A stretch of 64,000 bases of DNA from a virus, in IMG/VR virus record IMGVR_UViG_3300009320_000011, positions 1 through 64,000 of that record; one strand, written 5' to 3'. Numbering within the stretch: the first letter of the stretch is position 1; each line of letters starts with the position of its first letter. A program made the translations under genes and the position numbers. The notes under the pieces were generated by a model. That model did not search any database, had not been told where the DNA came from, and was given only the letters and a program-made list of their open reading frames with translations. Positions 1 to 7,070 of this stretch are shown in pieces.

Positions 1-2
1 AA

Positions 3-143
3 GAAACCACAATGTTTGCATACAAGGAGTTTTGGTTTGATTTAGCTACTCCAAATATTGAGCAAGTAGTTACCGAACATGGATTTGAACTAACACAAAC
101 GTATAAAGATTTATTGATAATACTACAGGAACGAATAATATAA
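3..143 (+). CDS. 3' end of an unidentified protein
   Basis: Open frame running in from the left edge, 46 residues ending in TAA, in good coding style. The visible tail (WFDLATPNIEQVV and onwards) carries no motif I recognise. In T4 the portal gene lies upstream of the protease, so a head gene is expected here, but this fragment is too short to assign. Confidence 0.5.
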   Translation, partial: ETTMFAYKEFWFDLATPNIEQVVTEHGFELTQTYKDLLIILQERII

Positions 144-190
144 CATTGGAATCTACCAATGTCAATCTAAATAGATTATAAAGGAAAATT

Positions 191-1072
191 ATGAAATTAA
201 CAGAAGATATATCAAAAAAATATAAAATTAATGAAGCAAAACCCATAGAGGTTAAAGTTGCTAAATTTATAAATACTTTAGGTGATAATGGTAATGATTA
301 TAATGTTGCTGTAAGAAAATCATCTGGAGATATTCGGAAATATTTAATAACAGTCGTTCAAGATAAGAATGCATATCGAGATTTTTTGAGTAGAGATGAT
401 TTAGAAAAATATATATTCGAGGAAAAAGATGATATTGATGAAATGAATGTTACTGGTAATATGGATGGTGGTGAAGGACCACCAAAAGTACCAGGTGCAT
501 TTGCAAAAAGAACTAAAGATACAGAAGACGGAGCTGGAAACGGTAAATTGCTCGGATATACGAATATTAATAAGAAACAACAGCGTAGAAATTTTAAGGA
601 ATCAAAATTAATTAAGTTGAAAGAAGATTATATTCATATTCTAAAGCGTAATGATGGGTATGCTATAATGCATAGTAAATTTGAAGATCCAAAACTTGGT
701 GGACAAATAATAAAAGGAAAAATGTCTAAAAATGATGCAAATAGTTTTGCTGAAAAAATGGCAAAAAGATGGAAATCAAAAATAAAATCAGAATCAACTT
801 ACAAAAAAATAATGGGCGAATTACATGAGGTAAGTTATCCAGAATATAGAGATGATGAAAAAGTATCTCAAAAGAATAAAGTTAACAATTCAATAAAAGA
901 AATAAATCGAAAATTATTTGAAATTGAGAGAATAGCAAAACAAAATGTAAGGTTAAAAACAGAAACTGGTGTAGCTTCTGATAAATATTGGAAGTCAACA
1001 AAAACAAAATTAATAAAGATAGCTGAAAGAATGATTAGAGTGTCAAAAATGATAAGAGAATTGAATGGGTAA
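191..1072 (+). CDS. Hypothetical head-region protein, 293 aa
   Basis: Starts at ATG after a purine-rich RBS (aaaggaaaatt). The protein is highly charged. The N-terminal part ends its first segment with KINE, and a GGEGPPKVPGAF motif (about residues 93-104) is followed by a lysine-rich middle and a C-terminal predicted helical segment rich in K, R and E. It lies directly upstream of the gp21-like protease, where T4 carries the small prohead core proteins gp67 and gp68, but I see no clear relation to them. Its stop overlaps the next start by one base (TAATG), which suggests translational coupling. A head-associated structural or core role is inferred from position only. Confidence 0.75.
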   Translation: MKLTEDISKKYKINEAKPIEVKVAKFINTLGDNGNDYNVAVRKSSGDIRKYLITVVQDKNAYRDFLSRDDLEKYIFEEKDDIDEMNVTGNMDGGEGPPKVPGAFAKRTKDTEDGAGNGKLLGYTNINKKQQRRNFKESKLIKLKEDYIHILKRNDGYAIMHSKFEDPKLGGQIIKGKMSKNDANSFAEKMAKRWKSKIKSESTYKKIMGELHEVSYPEYRDDEKVSQKNKVNNSIKEINRKLFEIERIAKQNVRLKTETGVASDKYWKSTKTKLIKIAERMIRVSKMIRELNG

Positions 1073-1431
1073 TGATAACAATAGATGTGGAAATAGGCAC
1101 GGTAATTCTTACTGGAAAATTTAAGAATAAGAAAACTGTCGTAAAAACTATCGGCACTGATGATCACGGCATGCCCACAATAAACGGGAAAAGAGCATGT
1201 ACATTTCGTATAGCAAAGGAACAACCAATGGAAAACAAAATACCGAAATTGAAAGATATAATTAAAGAAGATGTATCTATAGATGAGTTGACTTCTAATA
1301 AAAAATGGAGAGATGGTAAAGATTTATTAATAAAGGGATTTTTAGAATTAAAGAAAGAACATCATTTATCTGATAAAAACATAAATACTTTAATAGACTT
1401 AACCGTAGAATTAATTAGACGTAAAGTATAG
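1072..1431 (+). CDS. Hypothetical protein with internal second start (leader-type)
   Basis: Residues 1-46 look like a small beta-rich protein ending GTDDHGMPTINGKRACTFR. It then runs in frame into IAKEQP and an internal ATG at 1228 that begins MENKIPKLKDIIKED, a leader nearly identical to that of the next gene. A purine-rich stretch (caaagga) precedes this internal ATG. I think 1228..1431 is translated separately as a leader-cargo protein, and that the upstream gene lost its own stop codon when the 55-bp repeat at 1208..1262 was created. The alternative is a genuine fusion protein. The IIKE tail of the leader fits the (L/I)xE cleavage rule of T4-type prohead proteases. Confidence 0.6.
   Translation: MITIDVEIGTVILTGKFKNKKTVVKTIGTDDHGMPTINGKRACTFRIAKEQPMENKIPKLKDIIKEDVSIDELTSNKKWRDGKDLLIKGFLELKKEHHLSDKNINTLIDLTVELIRRKV
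1208..1262 (+). repeat. 55-bp direct repeat, copy 1
   Basis: Matches 1426..1480 with a single g/a difference. It contains the RBS and the first codons of a leader gene (MENKIPKLKDI). In this copy the frame stays open from the preceding gene. Confidence 0.9.
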
Positions 1432-1480
1432 CAAAGGAACAACCAATGGAAAACAAAATACCAAAATTGAAAGATATAAT
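1426..1480 (+). repeat. 55-bp direct repeat, copy 2
   Basis: Second copy of the repeat at 1208..1262. Here its first bases supply the TAG stop of the preceding gene, and the rest supplies the RBS and leader of the next one. Confidence 0.9.
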
Positions 1481-1937
1481 GTTAAAAGAATCATACTGGA
1501 CTTTACCACCAAATAGTTTTACTGATTTGGAAAGAGCTAGGGATTATTTAAATGTAGTATATAAGGATGTATATAGCAATAATTTATCAGATATAAAATA
1601 TTTGGATATTATTATTAAAAAACTTCAGTCTATTAGGAAAAAAGCAAAGTTGGTTAACGAAAATAAAATATCAGAAGGAATAGATAATATCTCAGAAGAT
1701 TTAACTAGACGTGATGTGGCTAAAATTAGTTCTAAACTACATCCTGCTAGTTTCAAATCTAAGGGTAAAATTGAATCCATTCGTATATATAAAACAAAAA
1801 AAGGAATAAATTTTATACAAGTAAGATATTCTAATTATGGTGACACCAGTAAAATTACAAAAATTGTAACCGATCTTGGATATCAACAAAAATCCAAACA
1901 ACGAATTGGTGGGAGTAACCAATTATATTTTCAATAA
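1446..1937 (+). CDS. Leader-cargo protein, 163 aa
   Basis: Begins MENKIPKLKDIMLKES, a variant of the leader family, with a candidate cleavage after MLKE (residue 15). The cargo has a helical N-terminal part. Its C-terminal region of roughly 60 residues (KIESIRIYKTKKGINFIQVR) looks like a small alpha/beta fold. The start region is a copy of the leader of the preceding gene, so the two genes probably share a leader by local duplication. The function of the cargo is unknown. The location directly upstream of the prohead protease supports packaging into the head. Confidence 0.7.
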   Translation: MENKIPKLKDIMLKESYWTLPPNSFTDLERARDYLNVVYKDVYSNNLSDIKYLDIIIKKLQSIRKKAKLVNENKISEGIDNISEDLTRRDVAKISSKLHPASFKSKGKIESIRIYKTKKGINFIQVRYSNYGDTSKITKIVTDLGYQQKSKQRIGGSNQLYFQ

Positions 1938-1949
1938 ATAAGGAGAAAA

Positions 1950-2579
1950 ATGAAAAACATATTAGTAGATTACACACCATTTGAAGTATCACCACAACAA
2001 ATCAAAGAATCATTCGCGAAAAATGGGAAATTAGTTGTGAGTGGAATATTGCAGACTTGCGATGTTGTAAATCAAAATAAACGTAAATATCCAAAAAACA
2101 TATTAATGCGTGAAGCAAAAAAATATGCTGGTACTTTTATAAAAGAAAGAAGAGCTCTTGGTGAACTAGACCATCCAGATAGTTCTGTAGTAAACTTAAG
2201 CAATACATCTCACAATATCGTTGAAATGCACTGGAATGGAAATAATCTAATTGGAACAATCGAAGTATTATGCGATCGTCCGGGAGCAAAAGGAACACCA
2301 GCCGGTAATATTTTGAAATCATTATTTGATAATAATATAAAACTTGGGATATCATCTCGAGGAATCGGCTCAGTTAAAGAATTATACGAAGAAGATGAAG
2401 ATGGTGTGGTTGAAGTTCAAGATGATTTTGAATTAGTAGCATTTGATTTTGTAAGTAATCCAAGTACTCACGGAGCATTTATGGGAAAATTACACGAATC
2501 AAAAAATCTAAATTCTGAGCAACAAATATATTCTAATATAGAAAATATAATCATGGATATCATAACAACAAAAATATAG
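1950..2579 (+). CDS. 21: Prohead core protease, T4 gp21-like
   Basis: Length 209 aa, close to T4 gp21 (212 aa). It shows the features of this serine protease family (herpesvirus-assemblin-like clan): an N-terminal segment with NQNKRKYP, a catalytic His in GELDHPD (His75), and the serine motif LGISSRG (Ser135/136) followed by the conserved DFVSNPS. In T4 this enzyme sits inside the prohead, cleaves scaffold, capsid and internal proteins after (L/I)-x-E, and then degrades itself. The start ATG follows a strong AAGGAG. It precedes leader genes, scaffold and capsid in the T4 order. It is the natural candidate for processing the leader proteins in this window. Confidence 0.93.
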   Translation: MKNILVDYTPFEVSPQQIKESFAKNGKLVVSGILQTCDVVNQNKRKYPKNILMREAKKYAGTFIKERRALGELDHPDSSVVNLSNTSHNIVEMHWNGNNLIGTIEVLCDRPGAKGTPAGNILKSLFDNNIKLGISSRGIGSVKELYEEDEDGVVEVQDDFELVAFDFVSNPSTHGAFMGKLHESKNLNSEQQIYSNIENIIMDIITTKI

Positions 2580-2590
2580 GGGATATAATT

Positions 2591-2851
2591 ATGAAATTAT
2601 CAGAATTAAGACAAATAATAAAGGAAGAAATTAAATTTCAATTAGCCGAAAGAAAATCTTATCCAAAGGGAACAAAATCATACTATCAAGTGGATAATGT
2701 TGGGAAAGCAAAATATACTATTAATTTCCACGATGGGTCTAGTACACATAAAGATGGTAGTAAATTCTATGGTATAAAAATTTTAAAAAATAAAAAGGAT
2801 TTAGCGAATTTCATATCAGATTTATCAAAAAAGGGATATAAAGCTGAATAA
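2591..2851 (+). CDS. Leader-cargo protein, 86 aa
   Basis: Starts MKLSELRQIIKEEIKFQLAE, a canonical leader ending in QLAE. The predicted mature cargo (about 66 aa) is a small basic protein rich in Tyr and Lys that ends in KKDLANFISDLSKKGYKAE. It comes 11 bases after the protease stop, so protease and substrate are probably co-expressed. The cargo function is unknown. Confidence 0.8.
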   Translation: MKLSELRQIIKEEIKFQLAERKSYPKGTKSYYQVDNVGKAKYTINFHDGSSTHKDGSKFYGIKILKNKKDLANFISDLSKKGYKAE

Positions 2852-2870
2852 ATAATTAAGGAAAAATATT

Positions 2871-3449
2871 ATGACCAAATTATCAAAATTAATAAAAGAG
2901 TCTTGGTTAGAAGACAAAAAAGAAGAAACATCTAGCGACCAAAAAAAGGAATTTCTAGAAGCAGTATCTAAATTTCATGATTATGGAAAATCAATATATC
3001 GTGAACATGATCTAAAGGATGTAACGAAACAGATTGGTGAGTTAATAACTACTGCATCTGAATTAACAATATCCGAAAATGAGCGGGATGATGGCTGGTT
3101 CGATAAAATGACTATAAATCGCCATGTGAAACAACTTAAAGAGAGTTATAAGGTATTCGAAAAAACAGCAAAAGAGATGACTATACTGCAGAATAGATTA
3201 GATTCTTCATATGATACTATCGGCGAAGTGTTATCTAAATATTTTGAAATTAATGAACGGATTGATGATCAACTCAAAGAAGAAGATTCAGCATACCAAG
3301 AATTCTTCAAACAAGCATTAGCTAAATTTAAGGTTAGTTCACCAAATGATTTTAAGTCAGATGAAGCAAAGAAGAAGTTTTTTGACTACGTAGACCAAAA
3401 CTATAAATCGAAGAATGAATCCACAAAACTAAAATCATTAATAAAATAA
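2871..3449 (+). CDS. Leader-type protein, 192 aa, helical
   Basis: Starts MTKLSKLIKESWLED, a shortened leader with a possible cleavage after LIKE. The remainder is predicted to be almost entirely helical, with long charged heptad-like stretches (residues 30-170) that suggest coiled coils. Its TAA overlaps the ATG of the next gene by one base. Its position between protease and scaffold is compatible with a prohead core protein of the T4 gp67/gp68 or IP type. This is inferred, not seen. Confidence 0.7.
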   Translation: MTKLSKLIKESWLEDKKEETSSDQKKEFLEAVSKFHDYGKSIYREHDLKDVTKQIGELITTASELTISENERDDGWFDKMTINRHVKQLKESYKVFEKTAKEMTILQNRLDSSYDTIGEVLSKYFEINERIDDQLKEEDSAYQEFFKQALAKFKVSSPNDFKSDEAKKKFFDYVDQNYKSKNESTKLKSLIK

Positions 3450-3829
3450 TGGATAAACTAACACCACTACTTAAAAAACTAAATATACCAGCGGGCATAC
3501 ATAGTAAAGTTACACAATTATTAGTATTCTTTGCTGCAAATCCACATTATTTGAATATAGTAATGAAACAACTAGGAGAATCAAAAATGGATGCAAATGA
3601 AAAACTAAGAAAATCAATCAGAGAAGAAATAAAAAATCAACTAAAAGAATACTCCTTCAAAGATTATGTTGTATCATACCAGGGAACAAGTATAGTAATT
3701 AAAAATGCATACAAATACTCAGATGATGAAAAAATGTGGAATAGTATATATGAAAAGCTTGCAACAATATCCTTAAACATAGCAAGACAAACAAAAGCAA
3801 AACCAAAAGAAATATCAATTACATTATAA
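3449..3829 (+). CDS. Hypothetical protein with internal leader start at 3587
   Basis: Residues 1-46 form a small hydrophobic helical unit (QLLVFFAANPHYLNIV). They run in frame into an ATG at 3587 preceded by AGGAG, which starts MDANEKLRKSIREEIKNQLK, a leader ending in QLKE. As at 1072, I suspect that 3587..3829 is translated as a separate leader-cargo protein of about 80 residues, either instead of or in addition to the fused form. No function is recognised for either part. Confidence 0.65.
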   Translation: MDKLTPLLKKLNIPAGIHSKVTQLLVFFAANPHYLNIVMKQLGESKMDANEKLRKSIREEIKNQLKEYSFKDYVVSYQGTSIVIKNAYKYSDDEKMWNSIYEKLATISLNIARQTKAKPKEISITL

Positions 3830-3840
3830 AAATAAGTTAT

Positions 3841-4119
3841 ATGAAAAAAAATGTAGAGAACAAAACCCATAGTTTCAAAAAATCAAAAATTAACGGCACT
3901 AAAGTCATCGTTAAAGACAACTCAGACCAGGCAATCGATTCAGCAATATATAGTTTTAAGAAACTGGTAAAAGACAGCGGTAAATTAAATGAGTTACGAG
4001 ATAGACAAGAATATTCAAAACCATCTAAAAATCGTAGAGAAACAATACAATATGCTGTCAGAAGACAAAAAAGACTGACAGAATATGAAAAATATATCGA
4101 TTCTCTGTCATATAATTAA
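3841..4119 (+). CDS. rpsU: Phage-encoded ribosomal protein bS21 homologue
   Basis: The 92-residue basic protein matches the bS21 layout: a short beta segment (GTKVIVKDNSDQAIDSAI), then SFKKLVKDSGKLNELRDRQEY, then the KPSKNRRE turn and an Arg/Lys-rich helix. Viral bS21 genes are known from other phages. bS21 sits near the 3' end of 16S rRNA on the 30S subunit platform. In Bacteroidota, bS21 takes part in hiding the anti-Shine-Dalgarno sequence, so a phage version could change start-site choice on host ribosomes. Many genes here have strong AGGAG sites. The gene lies just upstream of the scaffold gene. Confidence 0.8.
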   Translation: MKKNVENKTHSFKKSKINGTKVIVKDNSDQAIDSAIYSFKKLVKDSGKLNELRDRQEYSKPSKNRRETIQYAVRRQKRLTEYEKYIDSLSYN

Positions 4120-4272
4120 CAGATTTTCTATTTTTCTGATATGTATATATGATTGGTAATTCAATCAAGAAATACACTGTCCTACCTTTATATAGTGTTT
4201 ATAATTAATATTCCTATTATAGTTTTTCAATAACTATATTTCCTAAACTAAAAATAATTTTGGGAGAAAAAA

Positions 4273-5256
4273 ATGCCAAAGAAAAAACAATTATTAGACG
4301 AGGTTATTCTCGATGCTAAACTTGTCAGGGAAACAGCTCTTGAACAAGCCAGACTAGCACTTGAAGAAGCTTTTAAACCAAAGATTCAGTCGATGTTGTC
4401 TAAAAAATTACAACAAGAACAAGAAGACGAGGAAATCGAAGACGAAGAACTTCCAGTCGAAGATGAATTTCCAGTTGAAGATGAAATTGAAGATGAAGAA
4501 GAAGTAACTGAAGAAGAAGAAATCGAAGATGAAGAAGAAATTCCAGTTGAAGATGAAGAAGAAGAAACTGAAGATGAAATCGAAGATGAAGAAGAAGTAA
4601 CTGAAGAAGAAACAGAAATTGAAGATGAAATCGAAGATGAAGAAGAAATTCCAGTTGAAGATGAAGAAGACTTAGATTTAGAAGCCGTTATCAAAGAGCT
4701 TGAAGATGAATTAGATGAAGAAGAAGTTCCTCCAGTTGAAGATGAAGAAGAAGAAGTAACTGAAGAAGAAATTCCAATCGAGGATGAAGAAGAAGATGAA
4801 GAAATCGACATCGAAGAAATCATTAAAGCTTTGAAAGAAGAAGATGATGAAGAAGCAGAAGAAATGACTGAAGAAGATGCAGAAGAGGGAGTTGAAGAAT
4901 TAAAAACAGAACTCGAAGAAGCGTATAATGTAATTAATGAATTGAAAAATGAATTAAATGAAATCAATATGTTAAATGCTAAACTGTTGTACTCAAACAG
5001 ACTATTTAAGAAACACAATATGACTCAAAATCAGAAGATGAAAGTTATTGAAACTTTTGATAGAACGAATAGTATTCGTGAAATTAAACTTGTTTACGCA
5101 ACACTAGCAGAAACATTAAACAACACAACTAAAACAAGAAAAAACTTGAAAGAAAGTTTTGCATCTGATACCGTAAAATCAACGAAACCAACAAAAATCA
5201 TCAAAGATGAAGATTCGTTAGCATCAAGGTTCAGAGAATTAGCAAATCTTAAATAA
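4273..5256 (+). CDS. 22: Prohead scaffold protein, T4 gp22-like
   Basis: The protein has 327 residues. Residues 50-215 are an extremely acidic run of E, D, I, V and P with repeated EEIPVEDEEE-type units, followed by a predicted helical C-terminal part (residues 215-270) and a basic tail with DSLASRFRELA. The position between protease and capsid gene equals T4 gene 22, the major scaffolding core protein that is destroyed by gp21. The acidic repeat makes the DNA a gaa/gat-rich simple sequence. An ATG after GGGAG gives the start. Confidence rests on position plus composition, because scaffolds diverge quickly. Confidence 0.82.
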   Translation: MPKKKQLLDEVILDAKLVRETALEQARLALEEAFKPKIQSMLSKKLQQEQEDEEIEDEELPVEDEFPVEDEIEDEEEVTEEEEIEDEEEIPVEDEEEETEDEIEDEEEVTEEETEIEDEIEDEEEIPVEDEEDLDLEAVIKELEDELDEEEVPPVEDEEEEVTEEEIPIEDEEEDEEIDIEEIIKALKEEDDEEAEEMTEEDAEEGVEELKTELEEAYNVINELKNELNEINMLNAKLLYSNRLFKKHNMTQNQKMKVIETFDRTNSIREIKLVYATLAETLNNTTKTRKNLKESFASDTVKSTKPTKIIKDEDSLASRFRELANLK

Positions 5257-5268
5257 TAGGAGAAATAA

Positions 5269-6918
5269 ATGAGTTTACAGAAAATTATGGAATCAACTAA
5301 AGTTTACGACAAGAAACTTCGTGACGAAACTGAAGTGTTGGTTTCAAAATGGAAAAGAACTGGTCTCATGGATGGTCTCGAGAAAACGAAATACGAAAAA
5401 TACTTCGTAGCTCAATTACTCGAAAATCAAGCCAAGCAATTAGTCGTTGAATCATCTAGGACTGGAACAGCATCAAACTCAGAGGAATGGTCAGGAGTAG
5501 CTCTACCGTTGGTACGTAGAATTTTTAGCGAAATAGCAGCTAAAGATTTTGTTAGCGTTCAACCAATGAGCCTACCATCAGGACTAGTATTCTGGGTAGA
5601 CTTCAAATACGGAACTGGGCAACCAGGATTCACTACAGGATCTGGTAAAGATTCTGAAGCTGACTCTGTATTTGGTATAACAGGAACCATCGGATCTGAC
5701 GCAAGTCAAGGTCTTTATGGAGCCGGCAGATTTGGTTATTCAATCAATGAAGCTGATACAGCAAATCTTGTAACAGGATCAACACCATCATCAACAGAAG
5801 TTGCTACTGCATCTATTGCTGCAGCTGACTATAATTATGATACGTCATTCTCACAGTCATACGCAGGACAATTTGATAGTAGCGCAACTGCTGGTATGTT
5901 TAAGATAACAATGGCGTCGTCTTCAATGACTAATCCAGACTTTGAAGGTATTCGTGCATATAAAATTCGTGGACCTGGTATTTCAACATACTTCCCACAA
6001 TTTACAGTAGCCAATTCAAACAATTCACAGATATCGTTTATTATATCTGGGTCTCAATCATCGTTTAATGGTGGTGGTATTGCTGTAACATACCATAAAC
6101 AACCAACTGATATTACTCGTGGTGACTTTGAAGCTACATCTGATACGGACATCAATATTCCGGAAATCAACGTAGAAATGAAATCTGAACCTATCGTAGC
6201 TAAAACGAGAAAACTAAAAGCTATCTGGACTCCTGAATTCGCACAAGACTTAAATGCATATCACTCAATTGACGCTGAAGCTGAACTAACATCAATGTTA
6301 TCTGAGTACATCTCAATGGAAATTGATCTTGAGATTTTGGATATGTTGATCAAAAATGCAGCAACAACTGAACGTTGGTCAGCACAAATCGGTAGATATT
6401 ATGATAACGCAGCAAGTGCATTCGTTGATTATGCAACGGCTCAAGCACAAGCAGCAGCATTTAACCAAGGAACATGGTTCCAGACTCTGGGAACAAAAAT
6501 CCAGAAGGTATCTAATAAAATCCATCAAAAAACAATGCGTGGCGGAGCGAACTTCTTAGTTTGTTCACCTGAAGTAGCAACTGTTCTGGAATCAATCCCA
6601 GGATATTCAGTTGACACTGACGGCGATAAACCACAATTCGCGATGGGCGTACAGAAAATTGGTCAAATCAATAACAGGTTCCAAGTTTATAAAAATCCAT
6701 ATATGTTAGAAAATACAATTCTTCTAGGATATCGTGGATCACAATTCTTGGAAACAGGAGCTGTTTTTGCACCATATATTCCGTTGATTTTAACTCCATT
6801 AGTATATGATCCTAACAACTTTACTCCAAGACGTGGAGTTATGACACGTTATTCGAAGAAGTTGATTAGACCGGAATTCTACGGAAAGATACATGTAACT
6901 GATCTACCAAACGTGTAA
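5269..6918 (+). CDS. 23: Major capsid protein, T4 gp23-like
   Basis: 549 aa against 521 in T4. The N-terminal delta domain (residues 1-61) ends KQLVVE before SSRTGTASNSEEWSG, which fits removal by the prohead protease at a V/L-x-E site (T4 cleaves after residue 65). Conserved landmarks are LPLVRRIF, QPMSLPSG, the P-domain segment MKSEPIVAKTRKLKAIWTPE, ELTSMLSEYISMEIDLEILD and the C-terminal TPRRGVMTRYSKKLIRP. A strong AGGAGAAATAA precedes the start and a rho-independent terminator follows the stop, as expected for the most highly expressed late gene. Confidence 0.95.
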   Translation: MSLQKIMESTKVYDKKLRDETEVLVSKWKRTGLMDGLEKTKYEKYFVAQLLENQAKQLVVESSRTGTASNSEEWSGVALPLVRRIFSEIAAKDFVSVQPMSLPSGLVFWVDFKYGTGQPGFTTGSGKDSEADSVFGITGTIGSDASQGLYGAGRFGYSINEADTANLVTGSTPSSTEVATASIAAADYNYDTSFSQSYAGQFDSSATAGMFKITMASSSMTNPDFEGIRAYKIRGPGISTYFPQFTVANSNNSQISFIISGSQSSFNGGGIAVTYHKQPTDITRGDFEATSDTDINIPEINVEMKSEPIVAKTRKLKAIWTPEFAQDLNAYHSIDAEAELTSMLSEYISMEIDLEILDMLIKNAATTERWSAQIGRYYDNAASAFVDYATAQAQAAAFNQGTWFQTLGTKIQKVSNKIHQKTMRGGANFLVCSPEVATVLESIPGYSVDTDGDKPQFAMGVQKIGQINNRFQVYKNPYMLENTILLGYRGSQFLETGAVFAPYIPLILTPLVYDPNNFTPRRGVMTRYSKKLIRPEFYGKIHVTDLPNV

Positions 6919-6951
6919 TAACTAACTAAATCTTAATTGATATATTGAAAA

Positions 6952-6978
6952 AGACGGTCATATGACCGTCTTTTTTTA
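6952..6978 (+). terminator. Rho-independent terminator after capsid gene
   Basis: Inverted repeat AGACGGTCA / TGACCGTCT followed by seven T, 34 bases after the gp23 stop. Confidence 0.9.
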
Positions 6979-7007
6979 TGCTCTATTGAAAATATAATGG
7001 TTATTTC

Positions 7008-7038
7008 TTGTATCTATTAATTATTTTTTGTATATTTA
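7008..7038 (+). promoter_or_regulatory. Bacteroidota-like promoter
   Basis: TTG at 7008-7010, 20-base spacer, TATATTTA at 7031-7038. It drives the homing endonuclease whose ATG is at 7071. Confidence 0.65.
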
Positions 7039-7070
7039 TATGTGAGTACACCAATAATTGGAGTGAAATT

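Noticed and set aside
4120-4272. Promoter or terminator in the gap before the scaffold gene
   Set aside because: AT-rich with a TATATTTC string but no correctly spaced TTG and no convincing hairpin with a T run.
4430-4860. Repetitive gaagatgaa tracts resembling a repeat array
   Set aside because: They are codons of the acidic scaffold region, without spacer structure, so not a CRISPR or minisatellite of interest.
4386-5018. Long serine-rich open frame on the minus strand
   Set aside because: It is the antisense of the gaa/gat-rich scaffold gene; low complexity explains the lack of stops.
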